Below, piece by piece: positions 50,339-63,960 of a stretch of DNA of 64,000 nt. The notes under the pieces are model-generated. The model searched no databases and had not been told where the DNA came from. It saw nothing but the letters and a program-made list of their open reading frames with translations. The position numbers and the translations under genes are program-made. Position 1 is the first letter of the stretch; every line of letters begins with the position of its first letter. The stretch is from positions 3,410,001-3,474,000 of the forward strand of contig PUFA01000006.1 of NCBI GenBank assembly GCA_003508835.1, given 5' to 3'. The DNA is from Eonycteris spelaea. Taxonomy: Eukaryota > Chordata > Mammalia > Chiroptera > Pteropodidae.

Positions 50339-51658
50339 TTTCAATCTTCCTTGAGAGGGAGGCCAAAATGTTAGTTAAATTTTGGTACTTATGAATTGTT
50401 TTTTCTTTTTGTATTACAGTGTTTCCTGGCATTTGAGGAGCTTTTCCAAAACCACCCTCACCACAGTGGGAGAAAACCATTGAGCCAAGGTGGGGTGGGA
50501 GTAGTTTTGGGTCTTTGGGTATGGGGTGGACTTTAACCCCTTAGGATTTTGCTAGCTACTGCCATGACCCAGATGGGTCCAAGGGGTAGAAGTAGAAGTA
50601 GCTCTTATAGAATTTTTCCTGTATTTTTATGATATAGCTTCCTGTTCAGTGTATTACCAGAAAGGTAGCCTAAGCCTAAACTTAAAAGCCAGCCTAAACT
50701 TAAAGCATATGTTGAATTACAGATGTTTTTATACGGCTATTTATTCTAACATAATCCTTCATTTTCCAGAAGCTATTGTCATAAAAGCCCTTAATATTTG
50801 ATATCCTCCCATGTGCATGATGACGGTCTGACAGTCATTTTCTTCTGTTCCCTGGAACTAATTTCAAACAACCACATTATTGTTTCCTTTAAAAAGGAAC
50901 ATAAACAAAATTATATTTTGCACCCATAACTCCACTATGTTTTTTGGGACAGATTTCTATTTTCTTTTTTTCTTGATTATAACCCCATTTCTGCATCCTG
51001 CAGTCTGTCTCTATTTTTTTATTCCTGTCTTTATCTCCTCTTTTCATTAGCTTTATTTTCTGTATTTTGGTCTGGTTTTCTGATCTAATTTTTTAAAAAG
51101 TCTTCCTATTTTGCAGTTTGCATACACATGCTTAATTATCTTGAAGGTAAATATTTTGCTTACATTATGGAAAAATAAATTCTATCAGCTAAATTTAGTT
51201 TAAAAATATAGAGGTCTTTTTCTTTGCTTTCCTCTTAATCTTTTCTCAACCTTAATTCCTCTTCTCCAGCTCAGAAAAATGATACTTTTGACTTTAAAGG
51301 AAAGAAAAGATGATAGGAAATAGTTTCATAGTTAATTGGCAGCAGTGGGCTTTAATAGGGCTGAGATGATAGGTAAGAAGTTTAAGAACCCATGAAGGCC
51401 ACCTGCTTATTCTTGGAGAGATAACTGTAATGGATTTATAATAGCCCCTTTTGTGTGTGGGGGATAGCTTTTTCTTGCCTGGGAATAGGAAGGTCGTAAA
51501 GGCTCAGTGGCTGTGAAGATTGGTGTCTTCTGGTTAGTGAGGAAACAAAGTCATTGCTAGAGAATTAACTTTTGGAAGTTTTGAGAGCATGATTTTTTTC
51601 TATTCTTGTCCTCTTTCATAGTGTAAGGGACCATAACATGATTGATCTCTTTTTTCCA

Positions 51659-51660
<2 letters not shown>

Positions 51661-51703
<43 letters not shown>
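51661..51703. repeat. (GT)21 microsatellite
   Basis: Pure GT dinucleotides over 43 nt, likely polymorphic. Confidence 0.97.
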
Positions 51704-51704
<1 letters not shown>

Positions 51705-52659
51705 CCCTGTTAGTATTGTGATGTATTTATTTGTAATTTGTTATTTGTTGGCATCCTGTTTTGGTTACTTTATTTGTAGGAAGATGTAGAGAAACCAGAG
51801 AAATTTAAGAGAACATAAGGTATAACATTAAGTGATAAACGGTGTTGCAGGAATCATAGATATGTACCCTGAAGAAGGAAGATAAGAATGTAATTTTAAT
51901 ACTTATCTTTGATACATGATTTTCATGAGGAAAAAAATGACCTCTTATCTGTGTCTTTGTATAAATCCAGATAGGAAGTAGAATTTAAAGATAAACAGGA
52001 GTTTGGTTGGACAGAAATAAGGACATCATATTTCTTGGGGTGAAAAAACACTGGTAGGGTTCCCAAGTGAGGCTTTAGACTTTGCCTCTTCTGAAGCACT
52101 TTAAGGTTAGTCGAAATTACAAACCTTTGTGACTTTAATTCATGGTAAGTAAGAATCGTGGTTGAAGGCTGAGAAGACATCAGGTTTAGCTGAGGGACTA
52201 ATCAGAACAAAGTTGAGAGAGAATAAGGAATTAAGGGAATTAATGTAAGTATTAACATGAGGTCCAAGAATGAAGAAATGAATCAGTACCAAGGAGTGCA
52301 TGTTAAGGCAAAGGTGTATTATGAATGTGAAACAGTCCATCAGACAAACCAAGATTAGAAAGCCTAGAGTAAGTATAGGCATTCAGAGGATGGTCTGAAG
52401 GATTGAGTTAGATAAGAGATGAGATACCAATTCAGAGAGAACACCACAGAAACAGAAAGAAGTGCTAGCCCAGAGCCCTGACAATATGTACACTGTTGGT
52501 CACAACAGTTTAAAGCTGCCTTTAGTTTGCATACGCAGTGTTCTGTTTTCTTCCTGAGGGTGGGAGATAACAATTTGTTATGGTTTTTGACCTCTTCTCA
52601 CCCCCCTCCCCCGACCTAAACTACTTATTAAAAGTAATATTTTGCCCACAAATTAATTT

Positions 52660-53045
52660 TTAAAAGGTATATATGGTAAAATTCATTCTTTGGTGTATAA
52701 ATTCAGTAGTTTTGACAAATACATACAGTGTAACCATCACCACAATCAGGATACAGAACAGTATTGTCCCTTGGTAGTCATCCCATCCCTACTCCCCATC
52801 TCCTGCCCAAGCTCTGGCAACTAGTATTGATCTGTCCCTATAATTTTGCCTTTTTCAGAAATTCGTATAAATAGGACTCATACAGTAGGTAGGTGGCTCT
52901 TTGAGTCTGGCTTCTTTCACTTAGCATAATGCCTTTGCTATCCATCCATATTGTTGTATCAGCAGTTCCGTTTTATTTTCTATATTCCATTAGATGGATT
53001 TATCACAGTTTAATCAACATTTGAAACACATGTGGGTTGTTGCTA
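52660..53045 (-). mobile_element. LINE-1 3' fragment
   Basis: taaattcagtagttttgaca, gtaaccatcaccacaatcag, ctctggcaactagtattgat and gcttctttcacttagcataa mark an antisense L1M 3' end. Confidence 0.75.
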
Positions 53046-54529
53046 GTCATAAGTTCATTTGACCATCAAGTTCTTTTAAACAAACTCAGTAATTAATTTG
53101 ACATATACTGAGATACAAGACAAAGAGTAAATTCCTTAATGATCTCTCCTGGGCAACACTTAAGCTACTTTGATAGTCAATATATTTAAAAGTAATAGAA
53201 ACATGCATTTGTTTGATGTTTCAGGGACTTGAGCTGGCATTGGAATAGTTTATGTCTATACATTCAGCCACCTGGCCAGCCAAACTGCCTGCCTTTGAGT
53301 GCCTCATGTGTATTTTGACTATTCATAACCAATTTTTGTTGCCTGAGAAAAGTGACTGTCTGACCTTTTGTCCCAACTAGAAACTTCTGAGAATGAAAGA
53401 GGGTGTTATTCTTAATTATGTTTAGGCAGCAGGCATAAACCAAGACCAAGATTGGGAAGTATGTTCACTCTATCGATGGTATATGCAAAGGCTGTGCCTT
53501 GGAGCTATAGGCAGTTACAAGGAGCAGCATTCTAAGATGATGGAGGTTTAAAAATCTCTTTTAAACTGAATTGCCAAATCTAAACTGGAAGAGTAAAAAA
53601 AAAAAAACATTGAACCATAGTATGAAACCAAAGAAGTCAGGGGCAAATGGGATCCGGTACTATGTTAGACTTCTGAAATGGCATGCTTGAGAGCTAAGGA
53701 AGAGTAGCGAATAGTCTATGATGATTCACTTTACCAATGAGCATATGTACTTGGCAGTGGGGTTAGTTAAAACACAGAACATACAGATTTAGCCATTTGG
53801 AATGGTAGGCTATTTATCATAGGGACTGCTTTCCCCGGGAATATGAAATTAATAATTAGCTTCTTGGGTTTATTTATACCTATTGAGACAATGGCATTTT
53901 TACTAGGCTATTTAAATCTGGGGGCTGTTAAAAGACAATGTGCAGTAGAGCAGGGTATTTTGTGTTGACATAAAATTTCTATCGAATAAATTAAAATGTA
54001 CTTTATTTGAAGTGATAAATGTTTTGTAATAATTAATGACATTTAGGCTATTGTTGGTCTTTGACATACCTTTATTTCTGATGCATTTTCTATATTTTGA
54101 TTACTTTCATTTTCCTGAAGTTTTTAAATTATCTGTGTTATTTATTTGATCACTTTCATTTAAGAATGCTGCCTAATATTCAATTGGGCACACTGTTTTT
54201 CCCCTCTAGAATTAATCTTTGTTTTAGGATATCTTGAAGTTGGCAGTTTGTTTTTGGAAGATGTTTTCAAAGCCACACAATTGTAGTTTTTGATTCTTCA
54301 GACTAAGACGTAATTTTCTTCCTCAGGAGGACTTCAGCTTGCTGAACCAGAATTGTTGATATGAATTAATAATAATGTCTGCATTTGTATATTACTTTAC
54401 AGATTAGGGAGCTATTTTACATGCATTATCTTTGTCCTTAAGACAAGCCATAGGCCCCAATTTTAGATAGTGATCTTTAAATCCATAGTAGATTTTTCCG
54501 TAGTAGATTGGTTTACATAAACCTTACAC

Positions 54530-56590
54530 GTAACAGAATTTAATGTAATTGGAATCATTTGGTGTATATTCTATTTATGTCTAGCTTCTTTTCACTTAGC
54601 ATAATGTTTGTGATGTTATTACATATGTCAGTTGTTTGTTTCTTATTATTGCTAAGTAGTATTCTATTGTAGGAATATGCCACAGTCTTTTTAATCCATT
54701 TATCTGTTAGTGGACATTTGGGTTGTTTTTAGTTTTGGGCCATTATGAACAAGCTACTAGGAAATTCTTGTACAAGTTTTCTGTGGACATATGCTTTCAT
54801 TTCTCTTGAATGAAAGAATAATTGCTTTGTCAAGGGTAGGTGAAGATTAACTTTATAAGAAACTGGCAAATTTTTTCCAAAGTAGTTGTGTATTTTACAT
54901 TCTCACTAGCAATGCATGAGAGTTCCAGTTGTTCCACATCCTAGCTAACAGTTGGTATTACCTATCTTTTTCATTTTAGCCATTTCATTGTGTGGAGTGG
55001 TATCTCATTATGGTTTTGTTTGGAATTTTCCTGATGATCATTGGTGTTGAGCTTTTTTTCACATGCTTGCTGGTCATTTGTATATCTTCTCCAAAATTTC
55101 TTTTAAAGTCTTTTTTGCCTTTTTTTTTTTTTTAAAGATTGGTTATTGTTATTGCTGAGTTGTAAGAGTTTTTATATATCCTGGATATTTCTTGTCTTGG
55201 ATTTATATCGTGTAAATATTTTTTTATTCAGACTGATTTGCCTTTTTGTTTTCATAATAGTGTCTTCAAAAAGTAGACATTTTGGATTTTGATGAAGTCT
55301 AATTTACTAGTTTTTAATTAATGATTAGTGACTTTTAGTTCTGTCTGGAAAGTCAACCAGAGTCATGAAAATTTCTCGTCTGTTTTCTTCTATAGGTTTT
55401 TATAGTTTTTATTTTACATTTAGGTCTGTGATTCATTTCAAATTCATATTAGAGTGTATGTAGTGTGTTTAATCTTCCTGTTGAATTTTTTTCTTTGTGA
55501 AATGTTCTCAATTTCTTAAAATACTCTGTCTTAAAGCTTACTTTGTGTGATATTAATATAGCCACCACAGCTTTCTTATACAACTTTGTGATACATTTTT
55601 TTCTGGTATTTTGCTTGTAGTCTATAAAGGTTTTATTTGAAGTGAGTCTCATAAACAGCATATAGCCATTGGCTCTTGTTTTTTAAATTCAGTCTAACAA
55701 TCTTTGCAATCTAATTGGAGTTCTTAGTCTATATTTAATGATTAGTGGTATGATTGCTGTTTTTCTTTTGTTCCTGTATTGCTTTATTTCTGCAACCTTT
55801 GGGGATAATCAAAAGTATATACTATTCTATTTTATTTTATCTAGTGACTTCTTAGTTATGTTCCTTTTATTAATTTTTGGTAGTCATTCTGGGGCTTAAC
55901 AATGTGCTATTAACATATCAAAGTCTATTTAGAGGTAATCTTACCACCTTTCACTTCACACCTTACACTTCATACTACTTTACTATATACCTCTTCCCAT
56001 CTATTTTATACTTGCAATAACCTTACGACAATATAATCCATGGATCTACCTATCTCTTTCTTTGTGCTATTGTCATACCTTGTACTTTTAGTTATATCAT
56101 AAACCCCACCTTAAGATTTGTTTTATTTGCTTTATACAGTACTGCTTTAAAGGAAATTATGTTGAAGAAAATAATTTCCTAATTTTTTACCTTTTCTAAT
56201 TTTCATTTCTGTAAATCCAGGTTTCAATCTGATATCTTTCTCCTTTATAACCTAACAGTATCCTTTGTGGCATTTCTAAGAAAGTGCAGGTCTGTAGGCA
56301 ACACATTTCGTAGGCTTTTGTTTATCTGAAAAGATCTTTATTTCATCCTCAGAATTTCACATTTTCTAAATGTGAAATCTTGAGTTTTCAGGGTTTTCCA
56401 CACCTCTTAGAACTTTGAAAATGTTTTGTTGTCCTTGGCCTCCATTATTTCTGGTGAAAAGTCACCTGTCATTCATATTTTTATTCCCCTGTATGTAATG
56501 TGCACCTTCCACCTCCACCCCATCCCCTTTTTCACAACTTTCAAGAATTTTCTTTTTAGATTAGCAGTTTGACTATGGTGTATCTCAGCG

Positions 56591-56636
<46 letters not shown>

Positions 56637-57060
56637 CTTGGAATGTCTAGGATTAATAAGAGGTTTTTGTCCAAATTTGGGATATTTATTATTATTATTT
56701 TCTTTTTAAAAATTTTGGCCCATTTTTTCTTTTTGCCCGTTCGTGTCCAATTAAAATATGATGGACTGTTTGACATTGTTTCACAGGTCATTGGGGCTTT
56801 ATTCATTTTTTCCTTATTCTTTTTCTTTCTGTTCCTCAAATGAGATAATTTTTACTTATCTGTCTTCTAGATCTCTGGCTCTTTGACCATCCTACCTGTT
56901 GTTAAGCACATCTGTTGAACTTTTTATTTCAGTCATTGGACTTTTTAATTCTAGAATTTCCATTTTGTCTTTTCTGTATATTTTAAGAGATAATTGGTGA
57001 AATGTGTTCAACCAGTTGCTTTGATACTGGACATCAGGGCTTCTGGGTTTCCCCAGCTAG
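54530..57060 (-). mobile_element. LINE-1 fragments, 3' part followed by 5'-side part
   Basis: Left part (to about 55450): gcttcttttcacttagcata, gtggacatttgggttgtttt, attctcactagcaatgcatg, gtctaatttactagttttta. Right part: gatattaatatagccaccac, ctcataaacagcatatagcc, gcaggtctgtaggcaacaca, gtaatgtgcaccttccacct. Both are antisense, possibly one element with an internal deletion or two nested copies. Confidence 0.6.
56592..56631. repeat. (TG)n microsatellite
   Basis: About 20 uninterrupted TG units lying inside the LINE-1-derived stretch. Confidence 0.97.
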
Positions 57061-57574
57061 TTATTGGGCATGAGATATTCTCAGAAGACTTTGCTTCACT
57101 GTGGGTTTTTGTAATAAGTAGGTTGCGTCCTGATCTATATAGAGTTTAGGAACCCCATGAAGCTAATTCAGTCTTTCATCTGATCCCTTACATTATCAGG
57201 GATGTTTTCAGATCCTGGGTTTTTATGTGAAAACAAAATAATTAGAAGAAGTGAGATTTTTAAAAAATAAAATTATTTTAATGATAAATAACTTGGATTA
57301 CTTTGTCTTACTTTTTTACCTCCATACTTTTTCCCTTCCTCTTTGGAATTCTTATTCGTCAAGCTTGACTTTCTATTGACATTAATTTCTATTTAGGACT
57401 TTTATCAAAGACTGACATGGTCTAAAGTAAAGCCAGGAAACAGCTATAAATCAAGAGACTTGTGTCCTTTCTGGGCAATACCACAGATTTTGCTTTGTGA
57501 CAGGTGACTTTTGACTGTGTTGAACCTACTGCTATATTAGATAAGAGCTCTTTGATTCCTATTTTTTCTTAAGT

Positions 57575-58455
57575 AAGACTTTTTTTATCGAGATATAATT
57601 CATTTACCATAACATTTACCATCTAAAAGTATATAATTCAGTAGTTTTTAATGTATCTGCAAAGTTGTATGACTATCGCCAGTATCTAATTCCAGGACAA
57701 TTTCATTTTATCTCCCCAGAAGGAAACTCTGTACTCACTAACAGTCACTCCCCATCTCCTTCCCACTTCCCAAGCTACTGGAACTACTTATTTACTTTCC
57801 ATTTCTATGGATTCACCTATTTGGACATATTATAGATTATATAAATGGAATCATATGTGGCCTTTTGTGTCTGTCCTCTTTGATTTAGCATAAGGTGTTC
57901 AGGGTCATCTGTTTTAGCATGTAGCAATATGACTGAATAATAGTCTGTTGTATGAATATATCAAATTATTTATCTCTTCAGCAGTGAATGGACATTTGGG
58001 TTGTTTTCACTTTAGCTCTTAGGAAAAATGCTGCTATGTGATCATTTGTGTAAAAGTTTGTGTGGGTATAATTTTTCATTTCTCTTGGGTATGTTTTCAT
58101 TTCTCTAGGAGTGGAATACTAGGTCATATGCTTGATTTTTTGAGAACTGTCAGATTGTTTTCCAAAGCAGTAGCACTGTTTTACATTCTCACAATAATGA
58201 GGCTTCCAGTTTTTCACATCTTTGCCAACATTTTTTATTGTCTTTTTTTATAGCCATCCTAGTGGATTTGAAATGATATTTCATTGTATTATAGTCTTGA
58301 TTTGTGTTGCCTTGGCAAATGATGATGATCATCTTTTCATGTGCTTATTGGAAATTCATAGGTCTCCTTTGAGAAATGTCTGTTTAGATCTTTGTTTTGT
58401 AATTGGATTAGCATCTATTTCTGTGCAAGTATCAGACTTCAAGATTTTGGTAGCA
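57575..58455 (-). mobile_element. LINE-1 3' fragment, about 0.9 kb
   Basis: atcgagatataattcattta, aacagtcactccccatctcc, gtggccttttgtgtctgtcc, gaatggacatttgggttgtt and tcttttcatgtgcttattgg form an antisense L1M 3' region. Confidence 0.8.
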
Positions 58456-58469
58456 TGACAGTCATTGGA

Positions 58470-58625
58470 TTAAGTTTAGCAACTGTTATAAATTCATGGT
58501 TAATAGTTAACTTTATGGCTCTTGGGGATACAAGGATGAATAAGATATCACTGCCATTAAAACTTCTGGTCTAGTGAGGAAATCACTTATAAACAGGACA
58601 TTTCATATGTGGTATATTAGGTTCA
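58470..58625 (-). repeat. LINE-2-like fragment
   Basis: ggctcttggggatacaagga, tgaataagatatcactgcca and cttctggtctagtgaggaaa are an antisense LINE-2-like stretch. Confidence 0.45.
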
Positions 58626-58770
58626 GAGATTAAGATTTCTTGAAAGTTGTTGGCCCACTCTTCATTGTGTAAAGCTTCTACTGCATAAAAAATGATTATA
58701 AATTGTGTATTGGCACATCTCCTTTCTGTGTTGCCTAGTTTTGGTAGTTTGTAGAGAAGTTAAAAAATAA

Positions 58771-58805
58771 GTTCCTAAGACTTTGTAAAGGTTCCTAAGA
58801 CTTTG
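58771..58805. repeat. 20-bp tandem duplication
   Basis: gttcctaagactttg occurs at 58771-58785 and again at 58791-58805, separated by taaag. Confidence 0.95.
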
Positions 58806-59094
58806 AACTTTAGATTGTTTGATATCGATAATATATGTTTAATATTTCAGGATTTATGAATTAATAATTACAAGGAAACTTAGAATCAGCATGTTACCTA
58901 AAATATCGAAGTAAGGAAATAATAACATTCAAGTAAAGCAAAAATGAGTTTTAAATTCTTTTTAGCTCTCTGGACTCATCTCTTACTGTGTCCTTTTTTT
59001 CTTTTCTCTTAACCTAGTGAGATGAACAGTTTCCTTAATGTCTTATTCTCTCTCATATGTCTGTGACTTTAGCACCTGAATTCTTTACACCTGT

Positions 59095-59475
59095 TTATGC
59101 CACGGCCTCATTTGACAGTTCTGTTGAAGCCTGTGAACCCCGGAATAATATTTTAAAGACATAAACCAGAATATACAGGATTAAAAAGATAAGCAGTTAA
59201 ATTAAAATAGTTATAAAACTACTATAACAAGTTTATGATACAGTAATCTATACTTCCTTAAATAACAAAGTTGAACAAAATTTAATATGGTAACATTAAA
59301 TAACAAATTAGAAATAATGAGTAGCAATGAGTGACATTTTGAGACAAAGACTGTTGAGATAGGAAACAAACTGGCTTTTAGGCATTGCTAATACTGTGAT
59401 TCCTTCTATTCATAATGGAAGGACCAAGTTCATGGAACCCTGAGTCCTGTCCACAAAACCCCTGGGAGTCCATGA
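59095..59475. repeat. unassigned medium-copy repeat, related to 30170-30600
   Basis: Starts near tttatgccacggcctcattt, contains gaagcctgtgaaccccggaa and A-rich text, and ends aaacccctgggagtccatga. It looks like a decayed MER-type element with GG/CC-rich ends; family not identified. Confidence 0.35.
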
Positions 59476-59599
59476 ATGCTATGTTAAAAGTGCTTATTAT
59501 GTATGAACTATTTCCTCTGCCCTAAAATTGTTTTCATTCCCTTCTTCCTTCTACCATATCTGAGCATGATCATTCTCAAAGATTCAGCTTTCCTCATCT

Positions 59600-59965
59600 T
59601 AGCACTGTACGTTGACTACTTATTTGCCTTTTATATTCTAGTCGTTATTCCAGGCATTTGGAATGCATCAACAAACAGAACAGACAAAAATCCATGCCCT
59701 TGATGAACTTATAGCCTTATGGGAGAGTGACAATAAACAAAGTACATAAATTATACAGAATGTTAGACAGTTAATAAATGCTGTAGAAAATTACAGTAGG
59801 ATAAAGTGGATTGGGGTGTAGACTGCAGCTTTCCAAGGAATAAGCTAAGTGTGTTCATTGAGAAAGTGATTTTTGAGCAAAGACGTGAAGGTGGTGACAG
59901 TTTACCATGCAGATATCTTTTCTGCCTCCCTGACCACACTTGAGGACTTGAGACTTCCTTTTTAT
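59600..59965 (-). repeat. LINE-2-like fragment
   Basis: attccaggcatttggaatgc, acagaacagacaaaaatcca, gatgaacttatagccttatg and gagcaaagacgtgaaggtgg are in antisense LINE-2-like order. Confidence 0.6.
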
Positions 59966-61373
59966 TTGTATTCCTAGTGCTAGCATTATGACTAACACAT
60001 GGTCAACCCGTGATGAATTGTTACCTTTCTGATACCTGCTAAAGCTTGAGAAGTTAAGCTAGTTTGGGTAATTCAGTGTGTGTCATTTTCCCAGTTGTTG
60101 GGTTAGATAATATTTAGCTTATGTTCAAGTATAGCTTATTCTTACATTTTCTTTTTGATAATAAGATTCACTAAAAATATTTTAGCTATTGTTATTTAAC
60201 TTTTCTTTACCTCGTACAGAGTAGGAATTCAGCAGATGTTAAAGGGCATATTTTTTAGTGTTACCCATATATTTAACTTTTGCAGACAGGACTTCAATAA
60301 TTAAATAAAAGTTACGATCAATTATTTTAAAGATCCTTTTCAGCCCTTGAAATTTAAGATTTGTTAAATATTTGTGTGCTTGCTCTTTGATAGAAGTTGT
60401 AGGAAGTGAGATAACATAGTATAAGATTAATACAAAACAATATTTTGCCAAGTACTGGAGAAGAAAATATTTCATATATTTTTTATTTAACCCTCAGTAT
60501 ACCCTCAGTCCATTCATTGGACCCAATTTAGTTTTTGAGTATCAATTTCCAGCAGTTCTAATTTGTAAAGGTGATTATTTTATGACATTCTTTTCTTAGA
60601 ATTCTTCCAAAAAACAAATAGAAAATTTATTTTTAAAAATAAAATAAAACTTATTCTATATTAAAATTACCATATAAGATTTTTTTTATAAATCTAACTC
60701 GCATTATGGGATCTTAATCTCATTTTTCTGGTATCTCGAAATAATTTCGTCATCTTAAGAATTATTTCATCATTGCTCCTCAAATTTTTGCTGTAATGCC
60801 CAAATACTAAAATAACAAGAATACAGAAGACTGATTGAATGACCTGGAAGGATGATACAGTAATGAAATCATCACTGTTATCCTTCATTTTTCTTATTGT
60901 GTTGCTCAAAGTATCAGATCTTTCAAGAAGGCATAATAAAAATCTATAGATGCCATCTTAATTATTTTTTTTCTTTTAGCTTTCATTGAACATAGGCAAG
61001 AGTTTAGATTTTCTTCCTGCTCTTATGACAAAGAAATGAAAATTGACAGGAAAATGGCTCGGTATTTTCAGTAAACACAGAAGAGGAACATAAAGACAGA
61101 CAGCAACACTCTAGACTCTACGTATGATGATGAAATTGAGAGGATGATATCTAGATTAATTTTGCCAAACCAAAGAATATCGACTTCGTAATAAATTTCT
61201 AAGGACAAAAAGATATGTGCTATTCTCTCATCCATTTAGTCATTCAGCAAGAAGGTCTTTATCATACGTTATTTTGTGACTAGAATCGTCATTTTTTTTT
61301 AGATATTCATGTGAACAGTATTTTTCATTTTATATGTGCACCAATAGTCACTTGATATAATTCATAAGTAAAC

Positions 61374-61416
61374 AAATCTTGAAGTCTGATGTATATACAA
61401 AATCTTGAAGTCTGAT
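61374..61416. repeat. 26-bp-period direct duplication
   Basis: aaatcttgaagtctgat is present at 61374-61390 and 61400-61416. Confidence 0.95.
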
Positions 61417-62069
61417 ACTTGCATGGAAATAGATGCTAAGAAATGAAAAAGTTAATTGGATTTATCATTCTGCTTAGTGTTTATAAACCATATATGAAAA
61501 TAGTTTTTATAGTTGTAGAGCAGAAATGGTCATTCTTCAACAAAATTCTGAGCGATCAAAAATTTTAAAAGTATTATACTTTGAAAATGCAAATATAAGA
61601 AGAACCAGAAATAATAAAGTGCTTTAATCTATTAAATATATATTTGAAATATGAACCAATATTGCCTTTTGGTAGTAATATATAGCAAAAAGAATGAGAA
61701 GTAATAATAAAATAGAACATTTTAGAGATTGGAAATCCAGAATCAAATTTACAAGATTAGAGGTTTTAGTTTCATGTATGATAGTTGATGAGAAATTAGT
61801 TGCTTTCAGAAGATATTTACCATTTTGGAATATATAACTTCAAATCCAGAAACATTTGAATATACTAAAATAATATATGTTACATATAAAACAAAATTTA
61901 ATTTTGATGTTTCAAATTTCTGTTAAAATAACTCATAAGGTTGTTTCTAACTATTTTATTATTCTGTAAATTATTTGTAAAATGACTTAAGTAAAAACAG
62001 GAAGTGTCTGTTGGATACAGATATTAAATAGTAATAATTGTTTTCCTGGTACATACTTAGAGCTAATTG

Positions 62070-62210
62070 TCTTGCTAACTCTATGAAGTAGATATGAGGA
62101 AAGTGGATTAAAGGTTTGGTAACTTGCCCAAGGTTACTGAACCAGTTCTGGGATTTGAATCCAGGTCTGTGGTTAATAGATGTTCTCTTCACAATACCAC
62201 ATGACCTTCT
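62070..62210 (+). repeat. MIR SINE fragment
   Basis: taactctatgaagtagatat, ggtaacttgcccaaggttac and ctgggatttgaatccaggtc are the core and 3' MIR motifs. Confidence 0.7.
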
Positions 62211-62469
62211 AAATATTGTAGTAATTTTGTTGGAATTCAGCATGGTGCATTACTCAGAGAAAACTTCATGGAGAATTTGCTTAGACAGGTAGGAAGAGAA
62301 AGAAACACATGTCAGTATAGCTCAGGTAAGAGTTGAAGTTACCTTAGCTCCTAAATCAGGTGGAACAGGTGGTCCAGATAGTGGATTTAACACACACAAC
62401 TTTCAAAAACTTATACATATGTTAAAGAATTAAAATATATTCAAATAATGAACAGATATAGAATTTCAA

Positions 62470-63960
62470 TACATAAATTAAAACTTTAAAAAGAACCAAA
62501 TGAAAATTGTAGAGCTGGAAGTACAGAATAACTACATAAATAATTCACCAAATGGCTTAACAGCATATTGGAGACAACAGAAGGAAAGATCAACCCTAAG
62601 AACTATAAATGTATGTACTAAAGACAGAGCTTCAAAAGAATTAAACAACAAAAGAAATCAAAACTCTAAAAAGAATTGGACAAAATTCATAGTCATAGCA
62701 GGAGATTTTGACACAACTCTCTCAGCAAGTAATAGAACAACAAAAAATTAAGGATCTGAACACTACTCATCAACTACAGAATGTTCTTTTTTTTTTTTTA
62801 AAGATGCAAAGAATATTCATGAAGGTAGACCATATACTGGACTAGAAAACAAGTTTTAGTATTTTTCTAAAGTTTGAAAACAGTATGTTTTCTGACTAGC
62901 AGAATTAAATTAGAAATCAGTAACAAAAAAAAATATTTTTAAGCACTCAAATGTTTATCAATTAAATAACATATTTCTAAAGTATCTGTGGCTAAAAGAA
63001 GAATCATAAGGGATATTAATATTTTGAACTGAATGGTGAGAGCAGAGTATATAAAAATTTGTGACATAGGTAAAGCAGTGTTTAGAAAGAAGCTTATAAC
63101 TTTAAATACTTATAGTAGAAAAATCAGAAGGGACTGAAATCAATTACTTCAGCATGTACCTTAAGAACTTAGAGAAATAAGAGTAAATTAAATCCAAAGT
63201 AAGTAGAAGGAAGGAAATAATGAGGGTGAGAGTAGAAATCAGTAAAGTAGAGAATGAACAAAGAAAAAGCAATGAAAAAAACTGAAACATTTAAGGAAAA
63301 AGCAATGCTGTTCTTATACATACTGTCTTTTAAAAAACAAATGGATGAAGGAATAGTTTACAACTCTTTCGTGAAGTCATCGTCACCATGATCGCAAAGT
63401 CTGGCAAAGAAATAACAAGAAAAGAAAATTACAAATATTCTTCATGAACATAGACCCCCAAAATAAACACAATAGTAGAAAATTCATTGATATATAAAAT
63501 GGAGACGATGTCATGACCAAGTGGAATTTGTCCCAGGAATTCAGTGCTGGTTAAAATTCGAAAACCAGTTAATGTAACTTACCATGCAAGTAGAAACAGA
63601 AAAATCATATCGTCTCAACTGTAGGAAAAAATGTTTGACAAAATGTGGTACTCATCTAGCAAACTAAGAATAAAAAGGAATTTCCTTAATTTGATTAAAG
63701 GCATCTATGGAAAACATGAAATGTATATCATTTTAATTATGAGAAACATTAAATGCTTTCCCTCTGAAATTGAAAACAAACAAGGATGTTTGCATTCACT
63801 GTTACTCAATATTCTCTTAAAGGTCCAAGCCAATGGAGTAAGGCAAGGAAAGAAAAAGCACCTAGACTGAAAAATAAGTAAAACCATCTTTATTTGCAAA
63901 CATTATACATATGTAGAAAATCCTAAGAAATATGGAAAAGCACAAGAACTAGTTTAGCAA
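62470..63960 (+). pseudogene. LINE-1 ORF2 relic, sense strand
   Basis: ORF2 normally encodes the endonuclease and reverse transcriptase of LINE-1; this copy is dead. The frame at 62500-62751 contains IVIAGDFDTTLSASNR, corresponding to the GDFN-type motif of the endonuclease domain. The frame at 63631-63870 contains NFLNLIKGIYGK and later NKQGCLHSLLLNILL, corresponding to the reverse transcriptase region. Between about 63300 and 63345 the text jumps from the segment after the endonuclease to one well inside the reverse transcriptase region, implying an internal deletion of some hundreds of bases. There are several stops and frameshifts. A T run at 62787-62799 interrupts the first part. The relic probably continues past the window edge and is the only clearly sense-oriented LINE-1 here. 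Confidence 0.8.

Noticed and set aside
51661..51703. GT tract as a regulatory Z-DNA element
   Set aside because: An ordinary dinucleotide microsatellite; nothing beside it supports a regulatory role.
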